Positions 34,182 through 43,865 are shown, counted from the first letter of the stretch. The stretch is DNA of 64,000 nt from Chitinophaga sancti (GCF_034087045.1 NZ_CP139247.1:4366001-4430000), one strand, 5' to 3'. Made by a program: numbers and translations. Notes: a model not told the origin generated them from the sequence alone.

Positions 34182-36335
34182 ATGGGACACTTAATAAAAG
34201 AAACCTTTCCCGTTCTGGAAATGAGTTGTGCTGCCTGTGCAGCAAGCGTTACTTCCATGTTGCAATCCGTACCCGGGGTGCAGGAGGCAATCGTCAACTA
34301 CGCCAACCAGACAGCCCTCGTGACCTATGACGCTGATCAGGCAACTCCTGAAACCATGCGCAACTCCCTTCGTAGTGTAGGATACGACCTCGTCATTGAA
34401 ACCCATAACAGGGAAGAAATACAACAGCAGGCACAACAAAGTCATTACCAGGCTTTGAAGACCCGTACTATTATTGCGATCCTATTATCGTTGCCAGTAG
34501 TGGTGATCGGCATGTTCTTTATGGATATTCCTTATGCTAACTGGATCATGTGTGTATTGTCTGCGCCGGTGGTATTCTGGCTTGGAAAAGGTTTCTTTGT
34601 GAATGCCTGGAAACAGGCCCGGCATGGGAAATCCAATATGGATACATTGGTCGCGCTGAGTACAGGAATCGCCTGGATCTTTAGTGTATTTAATACAATC
34701 AATCCACACTTCTGGATGGCCAGAGGATTGCATGCGCATGTGTATTTCGAAGCAGCGGCAGTGGTGATCGCATTTGTATCACTGGGAAAATTACTGGAAG
34801 AAAAAGCGAAATCAAATACTTCTTCTGCATTAAAAAAACTGATGGGCTTACAACCTAAGACAGTGTTTGTGATGAGACACAATGAGCAGGTTGAAGTACC
34901 GCTGGAAGCCGTGCAGGTAAATGATATCATACTGGTGAAACCCGGTAATCGTATTCCTGTAGATGGTGTAGTAGTAGAAGGTGGGTCTTATGTAGATGAA
35001 AGTATGATCAGTGGAGAACCAGTACCTGTATTGAAAGAGAAAGGCAGGCAGGTATTTGCAGGCACTATCAATCAGCAGGGTAGTTTTCAGTTCAAAGCTG
35101 AAAAAGTAGGAGCGGATACCGTATTAGCACAGATCATTCGCATGGTGCAGGAAGCACAGGGTAGTAAAGCACCCGTGCAGCAGTTGGTGGATAAGATTGC
35201 GGGGATCTTTGTACCAGTGGTGATTGGTATAGCCGTGGTAACGTTTGGTATCTGGATGGTGGCGGGTGATTTTACACATGGATTATTGGCAGCAGTAACA
35301 GTATTGGTCATTGCATGCCCTTGCGCATTAGGATTGGCGACGCCTACAGCGATTATGGTAGGAATTGGTCGTGGTGCGGATAATAATATACTCATCAGGG
35401 ATGCAGAGAGCCTGGAAAAAGGATATAAGACAAATGTATTGTTGCTGGATAAAACCGGGACGATTACAGAAGGGAAACCTACGGTAGAAAGTATAAGTAT
35501 TGAGGCGGCATTGCTGCCTGTATTATTAGCGATGGAGTTGCAATCTGAGCATCCGTTGGCACTGGCAGTCGTGCATCAGTTGCAGGAAGATAATATCCAG
35601 CCTGTGCAACTTTCGCAAATAGAAAGTATTACCGGTAAAGGTATTGTGGCTGCATATAATGGCCACCGGTACCTGGCAGGAAATGCAGCGTTGTTGAATG
35701 CGCATGGTGTAAAAACAGATAGCAGTGCGACTATTGTCATGGCAGAGGATAATAAAATCGCAGGCTATATCCATATCACTGATAAAATAAAACCAACTTC
35801 CGCACCTGCGATCGCTCAGTTAAAACAACAAGGCATCACTGTCTACATGCTCACTGGTGATAATGAAAAAACAGCAGCAGCTGTGGCTCAGTCAGTAGGC
35901 ATTGAACATTACAAAGCAGGTATGCTACCGGCAGATAAAGCTGCGTTTGTAAAATCCTTGCAGTCGCAAGGGAAGATAGTGGCCATGGCAGGAGATGGGA
36001 TCAATGACAGTCAGGCGCTGGCACAGGCAGATGTCAGTATCGCGATGGGGAAGGGTTCAGATATTGCGATGGATGTGGCGAAGATGACCCTCATTACAGC
36101 CGATTTAAAGGCTATTCCGAAGGCTTTGGCTTTGTCTAAGCTTACAGTGCGTACTATCAGGCAAAACCTCTTCTGGGCCTTTATTTACAATGTTATTGGA
36201 ATTCCCCTGGCTGCCGGCATCCTGTATCCCGTAAACGGGTTTTTATTAAACCCTATGATCGCAGGTGCTGCCATGGCTTTAAGTTCTGTTTCGGTAGTCA
36301 GTAACAGTTTAAGATTAAAATGGATTAAATTATAA
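34182..36335 (+). CDS. copA: P1B-type copper-exporting ATPase
   Basis: The 717-residue enzyme pumps Cu(I) out of the cytoplasm. There is one N-terminal HMA domain with C16-A-A-C19 in MSCAACAASV. The membrane metal site is C379-P-C381 in VIACPCALG. The phosphorylated D423 is in DKTGT, the HP motif is in SEHPLALA, and the hinge is GDGINDSQAL. C-terminal helices carry NLFWAFIYN and MALSSVSVVSNSLRLK, the Cu(I) (P1B-1) signature. It is preceded by the HMA-AraC regulator and followed after 5 bases by a small HMA protein that probably delivers copper. Confidence 0.95.
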   Translation: MGHLIKETFPVLEMSCAACAASVTSMLQSVPGVQEAIVNYANQTALVTYDADQATPETMRNSLRSVGYDLVIETHNREEIQQQAQQSHYQALKTRTIIAILLSLPVVVIGMFFMDIPYANWIMCVLSAPVVFWLGKGFFVNAWKQARHGKSNMDTLVALSTGIAWIFSVFNTINPHFWMARGLHAHVYFEAAAVVIAFVSLGKLLEEKAKSNTSSALKKLMGLQPKTVFVMRHNEQVEVPLEAVQVNDIILVKPGNRIPVDGVVVEGGSYVDESMISGEPVPVLKEKGRQVFAGTINQQGSFQFKAEKVGADTVLAQIIRMVQEAQGSKAPVQQLVDKIAGIFVPVVIGIAVVTFGIWMVAGDFTHGLLAAVTVLVIACPCALGLATPTAIMVGIGRGADNNILIRDAESLEKGYKTNVLLLDKTGTITEGKPTVESISIEAALLPVLLAMELQSEHPLALAVVHQLQEDNIQPVQLSQIESITGKGIVAAYNGHRYLAGNAALLNAHGVKTDSSATIVMAEDNKIAGYIHITDKIKPTSAPAIAQLKQQGITVYMLTGDNEKTAAAVAQSVGIEHYKAGMLPADKAAFVKSLQSQGKIVAMAGDGINDSQALAQADVSIAMGKGSDIAMDVAKMTLITADLKAIPKALALSKLTVRTIRQNLFWAFIYNVIGIPLAAGILYPVNGFLLNPMIAGAAMALSSVSVVSNSLRLKWIKL

Positions 36336-36340
36336 ATACT

Positions 36341-36544
36341 ATGAAATTCAAGACAAATATTAAATGCGATGCGTGTGTGGCCAAAGTAACACCTTATTTA
36401 GATGCATCACCAGCTAAAGATGCATGGAAAGTAGATACGACTACTCCTGATAAAATACTAACAGTTGATGATAATAAAGGATTGTCTGCAGCTGATGTAA
36501 TCAGGCAGATAGAAGCTGCAGGATACAAAGCCAGCGAGATTTAA
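36341..36544 (+). CDS. Small HMA-domain copper chaperone
   Basis: The 67-residue stand-alone heavy-metal-associated domain has C9-D-A-C12 in NIKCDACVAKV and the Gly-Tyr end (EAAGYKASEI). It is CopZ-like in role: a cytoplasmic carrier handing Cu(I) to CopA. It starts 5 bases after copA and ends the operon at a terminator. The loop before the Cys pair lacks the usual GM (NIKCDAC), typical of a Bacteroidota subgroup. Confidence 0.87.
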   Translation: MKFKTNIKCDACVAKVTPYLDASPAKDAWKVDTTTPDKILTVDDNKGLSAADVIRQIEAAGYKASEI

Positions 36545-36563
36545 TAAAAACGGGTTTTTATGG

Positions 36564-36601
36564 AAAGCCGCTTCTGCCAAAGGTAGGAGCGGCTTTCTTT
36601 T
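36564..36601 (+). terminator. Terminator of the copper operon
   Basis: AAAGCCGCT (36564-36572) pairs with AGCGGCTTT (36588-36596), followed by CTTTTT. Confidence 0.88.
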
Positions 36602-36642
36602 TATGCCCGCATGAAAATTTAACAAATATTTTATAACCCTAC

Positions 36643-36671
36643 TTGTTTTGTAGAGTATTTGATTATCTTTG
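36643..36671 (+). promoter_or_regulatory. Possible promoter of the TlpA-like gene
   Basis: TTG (36643-36645), an 18-base spacer and TATCTTTG (36664-36671). The -7 box is a full consensus match, the -33 is partial. It leaves a leader of about 65 bases before the ATG at 36744. Confidence 0.5.
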
Positions 36672-36743
36672 TCCCCGTGAAGTTGTAACCTTAACCTCCT
36701 CTATACTGTAGTAACTGATCGCTTAACCAGTAAACAAAGTACA

Positions 36744-37313
36744 ATGAAAAAAATATTGTTATGCAGCGCGGTATTAGGTATTGCCTTAGCAGGGTTTGCT
36801 CAGACAGCTGCACCTACACCAACCAAAGAAGTAAAATATGAGAATCCTGCCGCCGACAGCAGAGGGTACCTTGTTAAAGTAGGCGATCATGCTCCTGATG
36901 ATTTTGAATTGGTATTAACCGATGGTAAAAAAACTACGCTCAAAGAATTGCGTGGTAAAGTAGTGGTACTTCAATTCACTGCCAGCTGGTGTAGTGTATG
37001 CCGCAAAGAGATGCCCCACCTGGAATCAGAAGTATGGCAGGCTAATAAAAATAAAGACTTTGTATTAATAGGCGTGGACAGGGATGAACCTTTGGAAAAG
37101 GTGTCGAAGTTTCATGAAGACATGAGCATCTCCTACCCGCTGGCGCTCGATCCCGGCGCAGCTATCTTCCGCCGCTATGCCGACAAAAATGCAGGCGTGA
37201 CAAGGAATATCGTCATTGACAGAACAGGAAAAATAATATACTTAACAAGATTGTATGATGAAAAAGAGTTTGCAGCCATGCTGTCTGTAATCAATGAACA
37301 ATTAAGCCACTAA
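36744..37313 (+). CDS. TlpA-like thioredoxin-fold protein, exported
   Basis: The 189-residue protein has signal peptide MKKILLCSAVLGIALAGFAQ. The redoxin/AhpC-TSA fold starts near 45 (VGDHAPDDFELVLTDGKKTTL). The active site is C83-S-V-C86 in TASWCSVCRKEMPHL, and GVTRNIVIDRTGKIIYLTR follows. It acts in the periplasm as a disulfide reductant or isomerase. It precedes a SusC/SusD pair by about 97 bases, a frequent arrangement in Bacteroidota, and may be co-expressed with it. The partner protein is unknown. Confidence 0.9.
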   Translation: MKKILLCSAVLGIALAGFAQTAAPTPTKEVKYENPAADSRGYLVKVGDHAPDDFELVLTDGKKTTLKELRGKVVVLQFTASWCSVCRKEMPHLESEVWQANKNKDFVLIGVDRDEPLEKVSKFHEDMSISYPLALDPGAAIFRRYADKNAGVTRNIVIDRTGKIIYLTRLYDEKEFAAMLSVINEQLSH

Positions 37314-37409
37314 GCTTCTCAACATTTTATTTATTAATTCAACCAACCAGTACACAGGGCGAACACTGTGTGCTCAGGACTTTATTACCTCCTATCAAGC
37401 AAAGAAACA

Positions 37410-40400
37410 ATGAAACAAATCGTAAGCGCATTGCTGCTGCTATCCCTTTACCTGGGTGCAGCTGCACAGTCACGCCGCATTACCGGTAAAGTTACAGCGA
37501 AGGACAACGATTCCCCTATCCCCGGCGTATCTGTAAAAACAACCGGAAAATCTATCGGCGTTCAAACCGATGGTCAGGGTAACTTTTCTATCGAAATACC
37601 TGAAGGTGTCACTTCGCTGGAATTCACCTACATTGGTTACCAGAAAATAATTTTACCCATCAGTGGAAATACTGTCAATGCCAAACTGGAATCTACCGCC
37701 AGCGGTCTGAATGAAGTGGTGGTAGTAGGTTATGGTACACAGACAAAAAGAGAATTTACCGGTGCTGCTGCACGCATTTCCGGTGCACTCGTGAAAGATG
37801 CACCTGTGCAGAGCTTTGACCAGGCCCTCTCCGGTCGGGCGGCAGGTGTAAGCATCGCATCACCAAACGGTGTGCTGAATAACCCGCCTGTGATCCGTAT
37901 CCGTGGTGTGAACTCTATCTCTCTCAGCTCTTATCCGCTGGTGGTGATCGATGGGATTGCTGTTAATACCGGCAACATCTCTACCAGTACTTCTGTACCT
38001 AACAACCCGCTGAGTGATATCGATCCTGCAGACATCGAGTCTATCGATGTACTGAAAGATGCAGCATCTACCTCCATCTATGGTTCCCGTGCTGCTGGCG
38101 GTGTGCTCCTTATCACTACCAAAAGAGGTAAGGAAGGAAAAGCCAAAGTAGTATACGATGCATGGGGTAGCTTAACAAAAGCAGCCCGCCTGCCTAAACT
38201 GCTGGATGCGACCGGTTATATGAAATACAAGAACGAAGCAGTATACAATGCGAAAGTATTGGGTGGTAATGAAAACAATAGCAGCGTAGCTTCCGAATTG
38301 TTCTTCCCTAGCTATAATGCAGACGGTTCTCTGGTGAATACTAACTGGTACGATTATATCTACCGCACAGCCTATTCTCAGAACCATAACATCAGCGTAT
38401 CTGGTGGTAACAAAACAACTAATTATTATTTATCCGCCAACTATTCTAACCAACAAGGTTTTGTGGTAGATAACGAATTCAAACGTAAGTCACTTCGTTT
38501 CAATGTTGACCATGAAGTAACCAAATGGTTCAAGATCAAAGCTGGTGGTGCATACAATACGTCATTCAACCAATCTCAGAACACAGGTTCCCTGCCTAAT
38601 AGTACCTTCTTGCTCATCGGTGCTGCACGTCTTGCCACTGCACTGGCACCCAATGTGTCTGTGTACAATGCCGACGGTAGTTACAACCTGAGCTCAACAG
38701 GTACGTTAGGTATGGGCAACAACCTGGTGACCAACACCCTGTGGAATGCAAAAGCATTGTTCGACCTGAGTAGCTATACGACAGAGAACGATCGCTTTAC
38801 AGGAAATGTAGGTGCAACCATTAAGTTGCCGTATCACTTTGAACTGAATACTACGTATGCGATGGACAGGCTGAGAACTGAAAATAATACGTGGTTAAGT
38901 TCTCAACTGGGATCTTCCGGTTATTCTGTAGGTGGTTCTGCTACCAATGTGAGTGCACTCCGTAATAACTGGGACTGGGCGAGCACGTTGGGTTTCAATA
39001 ACAAATACCGTAAGCACCACGTAACTGCCTTATTGGGTTACGATGTACAGAAATTTGAAACTACTTCCTGGGGGGCTTATGCCACTGTAGCAGCAGACAA
39101 TTTCTTTACCAACTACGAAGGTAGTTACAGTACCGTTACGGCAAGCGGAAACAGCAAGAGTGAAAAAGCTTTTATCTCTTACTTCTCCCGTGTGACTTAC
39201 GACTTTAGTAACAAGTACTTCCTGACTGCCAACTTCCGTCGCGATGGTAACTCTGCTCTGGGAGCCAACAGCAAGTTTGGTAACTTCGGTGGTGTGAGCG
39301 CGGGCTGGCTGTTATCAGAAGAAGGATTCTTCAAAAACCTGCACATCGAAAATATTGTAAACAATGTGAAACTGCGTGCCAGCTGGGGTCGTGTAGGTAA
39401 TGGTAACGTGACCAACGACTACGCCAGCCAGAGCCTGTACAGTGCTTCGCTGTACGGTAGTGCCGCTACCTGGTACCTGAGTCAGGCCGGTAACCCTGAT
39501 CTGTCGTGGGAAACCAGTAAACAAACTAACCTCGGTCTGGATCTGGGGCTGCTGAATAACAGGATCCAGGTAGAAGGTACCTGGTTCAACAACGATGTAA
39601 ATGGTCTGATCCTGAGTGCACCTCAATCTGCATCCAAAGGTATTCCTGACAATGCCATCCTCATGAACGTAGGTTCCATGTATAACCGTGGATGGGAACT
39701 GGGCGTAACAGCCAGCGTGATCCGCAAGGAGAACTTCAGCTGGGATGCGAGCTTTAACTATACACACATTAAGAATAAAGTAACAGCCCTGGCAACAGGT
39801 AACTCAGACATCATCGGTTACACTCACACTTCTTCCGAAGCAAGTAACGTAACGCGTGTAGGGTACTCTGTTGGTAGCCTGTATGGTGCCAGGACAGCTG
39901 GTGTGAATCCTGAGAACGGGCGTCGTATCTTCATCAACAAAGCAGGTGAGAAAGTGCAGTACAGTTCTACGGTCGTTTCCGGCGAGAGTAACTGGACTTA
40001 CCTGGATGGTACTACGGCTACTGCGATCTCTGCGAGCGACTACTACCTGCTGGGCAATGCATTGCCAAAATGGTATGGTGGTCTGAGTAACACTTTCCGA
40101 TACAAGAATTTTGATCTGGGTATCAACCTGACTTACGCAGGTGGTAACTATGTAATGAACGGTACCAAAGCTACCCTGAGAGATCAGCGTTTTTACAACA
40201 ACTATACAGACATCTCCAAACGCTGGACGACTGTAGGTCAGAAAACCGACATCCCTCGTCTGGTATACAATGACCAGATCTCCAATGGTTCTTCTTACCC
40301 GATTTCAGCGAACGTAGAGAAAGGTGATTTCCTCCGTCTGCAAAGTCTGACGCTGGGTTACCGTGTACCGGGCCGTGTATTTGGCACTTCTGGAATCAGC

Positions 40401-40568
40401 AGTGCACGTATATATGCTTCCGGCAACAACCTGTTGCTACTCACTGGTTATACAGGTACAGATCCTGAATCAAGCAGCAATGGTAACTCCAATACCACAC
40501 CGGGTATTGAGAAGAACGCAGTGGGTCAGGGAAGAACTTTCACAGTGGGTATTAACGTAGGTTTTTAA
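37410..40568 (+). CDS. SusC/RagA-type TonB-linked outer membrane transporter
   Basis: ATG at 37410 starts a clear signal peptide (MKQIVSALLLLSLYLGAAAQ), so the ATG at 37368 is rejected. It encodes about 1052 residues: a carboxypeptidase-like domain (about 22-100), the SusC motif EVVVVGYGTQTKREFTGAAARI, a plug (QSFDQALSGRAAGVSI...IRIRGVNSI...SIDVLKDAASTSIYGSRAAGGVLLITTKRG) and a barrel ending TVGINVGF. No STN domain, so no FecR signalling is expected. It pairs with the SusD gene 17 bases downstream. The substrate is unknown because no hydrolase accompanies the pair. Confidence 0.95.
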   Translation: MKQIVSALLLLSLYLGAAAQSRRITGKVTAKDNDSPIPGVSVKTTGKSIGVQTDGQGNFSIEIPEGVTSLEFTYIGYQKIILPISGNTVNAKLESTASGLNEVVVVGYGTQTKREFTGAAARISGALVKDAPVQSFDQALSGRAAGVSIASPNGVLNNPPVIRIRGVNSISLSSYPLVVIDGIAVNTGNISTSTSVPNNPLSDIDPADIESIDVLKDAASTSIYGSRAAGGVLLITTKRGKEGKAKVVYDAWGSLTKAARLPKLLDATGYMKYKNEAVYNAKVLGGNENNSSVASELFFPSYNADGSLVNTNWYDYIYRTAYSQNHNISVSGGNKTTNYYLSANYSNQQGFVVDNEFKRKSLRFNVDHEVTKWFKIKAGGAYNTSFNQSQNTGSLPNSTFLLIGAARLATALAPNVSVYNADGSYNLSSTGTLGMGNNLVTNTLWNAKALFDLSSYTTENDRFTGNVGATIKLPYHFELNTTYAMDRLRTENNTWLSSQLGSSGYSVGGSATNVSALRNNWDWASTLGFNNKYRKHHVTALLGYDVQKFETTSWGAYATVAADNFFTNYEGSYSTVTASGNSKSEKAFISYFSRVTYDFSNKYFLTANFRRDGNSALGANSKFGNFGGVSAGWLLSEEGFFKNLHIENIVNNVKLRASWGRVGNGNVTNDYASQSLYSASLYGSAATWYLSQAGNPDLSWETSKQTNLGLDLGLLNNRIQVEGTWFNNDVNGLILSAPQSASKGIPDNAILMNVGSMYNRGWELGVTASVIRKENFSWDASFNYTHIKNKVTALATGNSDIIGYTHTSSEASNVTRVGYSVGSLYGARTAGVNPENGRRIFINKAGEKVQYSSTVVSGESNWTYLDGTTATAISASDYYLLGNALPKWYGGLSNTFRYKNFDLGINLTYAGGNYVMNGTKATLRDQRFYNNYTDISKRWTTVGQKTDIPRLVYNDQISNGSSYPISANVEKGDFLRLQSLTLGYRVPGRVFGTSGISSARIYASGNNLLLLTGYTGTDPESSSNGNSNTTPGIEKNAVGQGRTFTVGINVGF

Positions 40569-40585
40569 TGTAAACAATCAGGAAA

Positions 40586-42022
40586 ATGAAAAAAATATAT
40601 CAATATATAGCTTTGGGTGTGATACTGGCTTTCTCCTCCTGCAGTGAAAAAGAATTGCTGGATACCGTGCCTTCAACATCCATCAGTGACGCAAATTCAT
40701 TTGGTTCTGCTTCCCGTATCCTGGGTCTGGTGAATGGAGCGTACGATGCAGTGAAAGGCGCCTCTTTATACGGTGGCCGCTACCTGCTGTACTGTGATGT
40801 TAGAGGAGAGGAGTTCATCAATGTAACAGCGAATTCATACACGGCGTATGAGAGCTGGAACAACAGCTACAATTCCGGTTCCAACGATATCAATAACCTT
40901 TGGTCACAGGCGTATACTGCCATTAATGATGCGAATATCATCATCGCGGGGCTGGCTACCAGTACCGGTGTGATCTCTGACACGCTGAATGCGCAATATA
41001 CAGCAGAAGCGAAGTACATCCGTGCATTGTGCTATTTTAGTCTGGTAACAGTGTATGCTACGCCTTACAATTCCGATCAGGGTGCATCCAAAGGTTTGCC
41101 ACTGCGCCTGCAGGCAGAAACCGATGGTAGCAATAATGACCTGGCACGCAGCACAGTAGCAGAAGTGTATACCCAGATCTTATCAGACCTGGATTCAGCA
41201 GAAGCGAATCTGCCTGACAGTTATTCCTCAGATCTGCTGAATACTACCCGTGCACATAAGAGTACTGCGATCGCCCTGAAGACAAGGGTGTACCTGACGA
41301 TGAATAATTTTGCGAAAGTGGTAGAAGAAGCTGCGAAGATTGTTCCACAGACGACTGCTCCGTTCAGTACTACCAGTTATGGTGTAAAGCATGCATTGCA
41401 GTCCGATATCACAACATTGTTCGGTACGACTTATACGACAACCGAGTCCATCTTCTCTATGCCGATGACATCTTCTGATTCGTATTCAGGCCAGTCTGCC
41501 ATTGGTTATATTTATAATGCCAACTCAGAGTACTACCTGAACCCGGATGGCATTTTAGGCAATGCACAATGGGGTAGCAGCGATAATCGAAGAAGTCTGT
41601 TGCGTGTAGCTTCCAGTTTGTATTACCTCAAGAAATATGCAAAGGCATCTCCATATATCGATTACATTCCGGTAATCCGTTATTCAGAGGTTATGCTGAA
41701 TTATGCAGAAGCTGCGGCACAGACAGGCAATCTTACACTGGCTGCAAATCTGCTGAAGGCGGTGCATGCACGTAGTGATGCGGGCTATACATTTGCAGAT
41801 GCGGATATAGCGACCGCTTCCGCACTGGTATCTACTATCGCCATCGAGAGAAGGATTGAATTGTTGGGCGAAGGTTTCAGATCAGGTGATCTGCTGAGAA
41901 ACCTACAAACGATCCCTGCAAAGGGTAGCAGCAGTCTGCAGGCAAATGCGGTTGCACCAACTGCTTCCAATTACATTTTCCCGGCACCCAATAATGAGTT
42001 GACAACAAATAAGCTTTATTAA
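40586..42022 (+). CDS. SusD/RagB family surface lipoprotein
   Basis: The 478-residue protein has a lipoprotein signal ending at C19 (AFSSC). SusD helices follow (AYTAINDANIIIAGL, AEAKYIRALCYFSLVTVYATPY) along with the C-terminal pattern YIPVIRYSEVMLNYAEAAAQ and IERRIELLGEGFRSGDLLR. It forms the lid of the SusC barrel and binds the substrate at the cell surface. It directly follows its SusC in one operon. Confidence 0.94.
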   Translation: MKKIYQYIALGVILAFSSCSEKELLDTVPSTSISDANSFGSASRILGLVNGAYDAVKGASLYGGRYLLYCDVRGEEFINVTANSYTAYESWNNSYNSGSNDINNLWSQAYTAINDANIIIAGLATSTGVISDTLNAQYTAEAKYIRALCYFSLVTVYATPYNSDQGASKGLPLRLQAETDGSNNDLARSTVAEVYTQILSDLDSAEANLPDSYSSDLLNTTRAHKSTAIALKTRVYLTMNNFAKVVEEAAKIVPQTTAPFSTTSYGVKHALQSDITTLFGTTYTTTESIFSMPMTSSDSYSGQSAIGYIYNANSEYYLNPDGILGNAQWGSSDNRRSLLRVASSLYYLKKYAKASPYIDYIPVIRYSEVMLNYAEAAAQTGNLTLAANLLKAVHARSDAGYTFADADIATASALVSTIAIERRIELLGEGFRSGDLLRNLQTIPAKGSSSLQANAVAPTASNYIFPAPNNELTTNKLY

Positions 42023-42102
42023 TAAAGTTTGGCCCTGTATTTGCTATTCTACAATAATAACGAACGAAATGCGTTTCATAATCGGACAGTAAACCCAGGA
42101 TC

Positions 42103-42468
42103 ATGCTTAGAAGATCTACCTGGAAGAAATTTAAACAGCCTGCCAATATCCTAATATCTTTTAGTTTATTGGCAGGTTTTGTGTTTTTGGGCACTGGCTG
42201 TGCCTCAAGCCGTGGTGGAAACTACGAACCCCCACGTCTCGGTGCAGAGTACCGTTTTGAGGATGGTATGCGCAAAGAAAAACATCCCCAGTATTTATTC
42301 AGCAACAAGGAGAGAAAGGATATGATAAAAATGGGATTGCCTGCGGGCGCCCAGAATGAAGCCGTAGGTGGCGCCACACTTCCTTCAGCCACGAACCAGT
42401 TACCTCCCGAAGCCAGGAAAGATAGTATTCCTCCAAAAGATACCGTGTACAAAGTTTTGCCTCAGTAG
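42103..42468 (+). CDS. Small lipoprotein of unknown function
   Basis: The 121-residue protein has a basic N-terminus, a hydrophobic helix and lipobox LGTGC with C33. The mature part is short, polar and Pro-rich with no recognised domain (PPRLGAEYRFEDGMRKEKHPQYLFSNKERKDMIKMG). It follows susD by 80 bases on the same strand. It looks real from its signal sequence and coding character, but no family is recognised. Confidence 0.65.
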   Translation: MLRRSTWKKFKQPANILISFSLLAGFVFLGTGCASSRGGNYEPPRLGAEYRFEDGMRKEKHPQYLFSNKERKDMIKMGLPAGAQNEAVGGATLPSATNQLPPEARKDSIPPKDTVYKVLPQ

Positions 42469-42605
42469 TAACTTTTTTTTAAGGAGTTACGTTTTAACTC
42501 ATGTAAATATCTATTTATGTGCAAACCCGGTTTGCTATTTTTCCTGATTCCCGGCAACTGACTACCCATAGAGCAGTTTGCAGCATTGCCTTAATATGCC
42601 CAATT
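42469..42605. other. Intergenic stretch without a gene
   Basis: A T-run and a short GAGTT-N7-AACTC hairpin follow the lipoprotein stop; nothing else is supportable until the pseudogene at 42606. Confidence 0.4.
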
Positions 42606-42702
42606 ATGAAAAACACGTTTATTTGTTTGCTTACTATTTGTAAGCGGGACAACCGTGGGACAATCAAAGTTAATCAGTTTGGGTCCGTATGTAAAAACAT
42701 AA
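42606..42702 (+). pseudogene. Frameshifted remnant of a third beta-barrel paralog
   Basis: ATG at 42606 opens as MKNTFICL. One extra base then shifts the frame, and the next frame reads LLFVSGTTVGQSKLI and SLGPYVKT before a stop at 42700-42702. Together they give a signal peptide plus the QSK...GPYV start seen in the two intact paralogs downstream (GQSKKLSYGPYVEA and LKRFSIGPYVET). The rest of the gene is missing or unrecognisable. It is a decayed copy at the head of a tandem family. Confidence 0.7.
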
Positions 42703-42769
42703 CGACAGCCAGATCTCAGGTCATTCCTATATCAGCTTAGGCAGATGCGGGATTTCATCATGATAAACT

Positions 42770-43258
42770 ATGAAACAGCTATTTTACTTTTTTGCCGTCC
42801 TGTTTTTTATTACTGCTTCCGCTTTGGGGCAGTCTAAGAAATTGTCTTACGGCCCTTATGTAGAAGCCCTTATCAACCAGGGGAAACTGCCTGCAGCTTC
42901 GAAAGTTGGCACAGGGGCCGGTGTTGGCATGAATGTAAAATTATTGACCGGGTGGAGTTTTACGGCATCTGCAGGATATGTGTGTTTTAAAGGGAACAGT
43001 ACGCAGAAAAATTCAACCGTTACAGACTACCAGGTCATTCCGGTTCGTTTAGGAGTAGCATATAAACTACCCATGCCGGCAGTGTACATCAAAGTAGAAA
43101 CAGGAACTGCCACGGCTATTGGTCATGGCACGAAGGCCATTCTCACCCCGGGATTAGGTGTTCATCTAAAATCATTGGATGTAGAGGCGAAGTATGAGAC
43201 CTGGATATGGGAGGATACGAATAGCATAATAGGGGTAAAAGCCGCGTATTCCTTCTGA
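42770..43258 (+). CDS. Small outer-membrane beta-barrel protein, paralog 1
   Basis: The 162-residue protein has signal peptide MKQLFYFFAVLFFITASALGQ and alternating beta strands ending KAAYSF with the C-terminal aromatic of outer-membrane barrels. It aligns throughout with the next gene (GPYVE, SAGYVCFKG, IPVRLGVAYK, VYIKVETGTAT, LTPGLGV, LDVEAKYETW). Its length fits an eight-strand barrel. Function unknown. Confidence 0.8.
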   Translation: MKQLFYFFAVLFFITASALGQSKKLSYGPYVEALINQGKLPAASKVGTGAGVGMNVKLLTGWSFTASAGYVCFKGNSTQKNSTVTDYQVIPVRLGVAYKLPMPAVYIKVETGTATAIGHGTKAILTPGLGVHLKSLDVEAKYETWIWEDTNSIIGVKAAYSF

Positions 43259-43280
43259 CATTAATTTACTATGAATTACT

Positions 43281-43288
43281 TACATTTG
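43281..43288 (+). promoter_or_regulatory. Possible -7 box (TACATTTG) of the second beta-barrel paralog
   Basis: It matches TAnnTTTG, 21 bases before the ATG at 43310; no -33 match is seen. Confidence 0.35.
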
Positions 43289-43309
43289 TGAGAATTTTAA
43301 AATATCCGT

Positions 43310-43834
43310 ATGATAAAAACCATTCAAAATTCATTATTACTGGCACTCTTTTGTGTGATTGGTACCCAGTCCCAGGCACAGTTAAAGAGATTCAGCATTG
43401 GCCCCTATGTAGAAACAGGTGTTCCTACAGGTGACTTCAAAGACACCCACAATGCTGGATGGGGTGGTGGTCTGAATGCAGACATCAAGCTGATTGCTGG
43501 TTTGGGTGTAACTGGTTCTGCTGGTTACATGCGTTTTTCCGGTAAGTCTTTTGACTATAGTGCAGTTGACGGTCCGGTAGGCAAATATTCTGCGCTGCAG
43601 GCTTTTCCGGTAAGAGTAGGGGTAAAGTATAAATTCTCTATCCCATTACTGTATGTAAAGGTAGAAGGTGGTACTGCTACTTACGTAGGTGACTATGATG
43701 GTACTGCTGCTCTTTTTGCGCCAGGAGTGGGTATTCGTTTCCTCGGTCTTGATGTGGAGGCGAAATATGAGAGCTGGTTTAAGGATGGAGACCATGTAGG
43801 TTTCTTTGGTCTGAAAGCTGGTTATAATTTCTAG
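43310..43834 (+). CDS. Small outer-membrane beta-barrel protein, paralog 2
   Basis: The 174-residue protein has a signal peptide to about 24 (TQSQAQ), then the same strand order as its upstream neighbour: FSIGPYVETG, GSAGYMRFSGKS, FPVRVGVKYKF, YVKVEGGTATYVG, LDVEAKYESW, and a final GYNF. It is longer by an extra loop (GKSFDYSAVDGPVGK). With the pseudogene it is the third member of a local tandem expansion. It ends at a strong terminator. Confidence 0.82.
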   Translation: MIKTIQNSLLLALFCVIGTQSQAQLKRFSIGPYVETGVPTGDFKDTHNAGWGGGLNADIKLIAGLGVTGSAGYMRFSGKSFDYSAVDGPVGKYSALQAFPVRVGVKYKFSIPLLYVKVEGGTATYVGDYDGTAALFAPGVGIRFLGLDVEAKYESWFKDGDHVGFFGLKAGYNF

Positions 43835-43865
43835 TATTCAGGCAGTTTGTTATTTATTTATAGGG

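Noticed and set aside
42519..42740. 73-residue ORF before the beta-barrel genes
   Set aside because: It starts in non-coding sequence and mixes frames of the pseudogene at 42606-42702.
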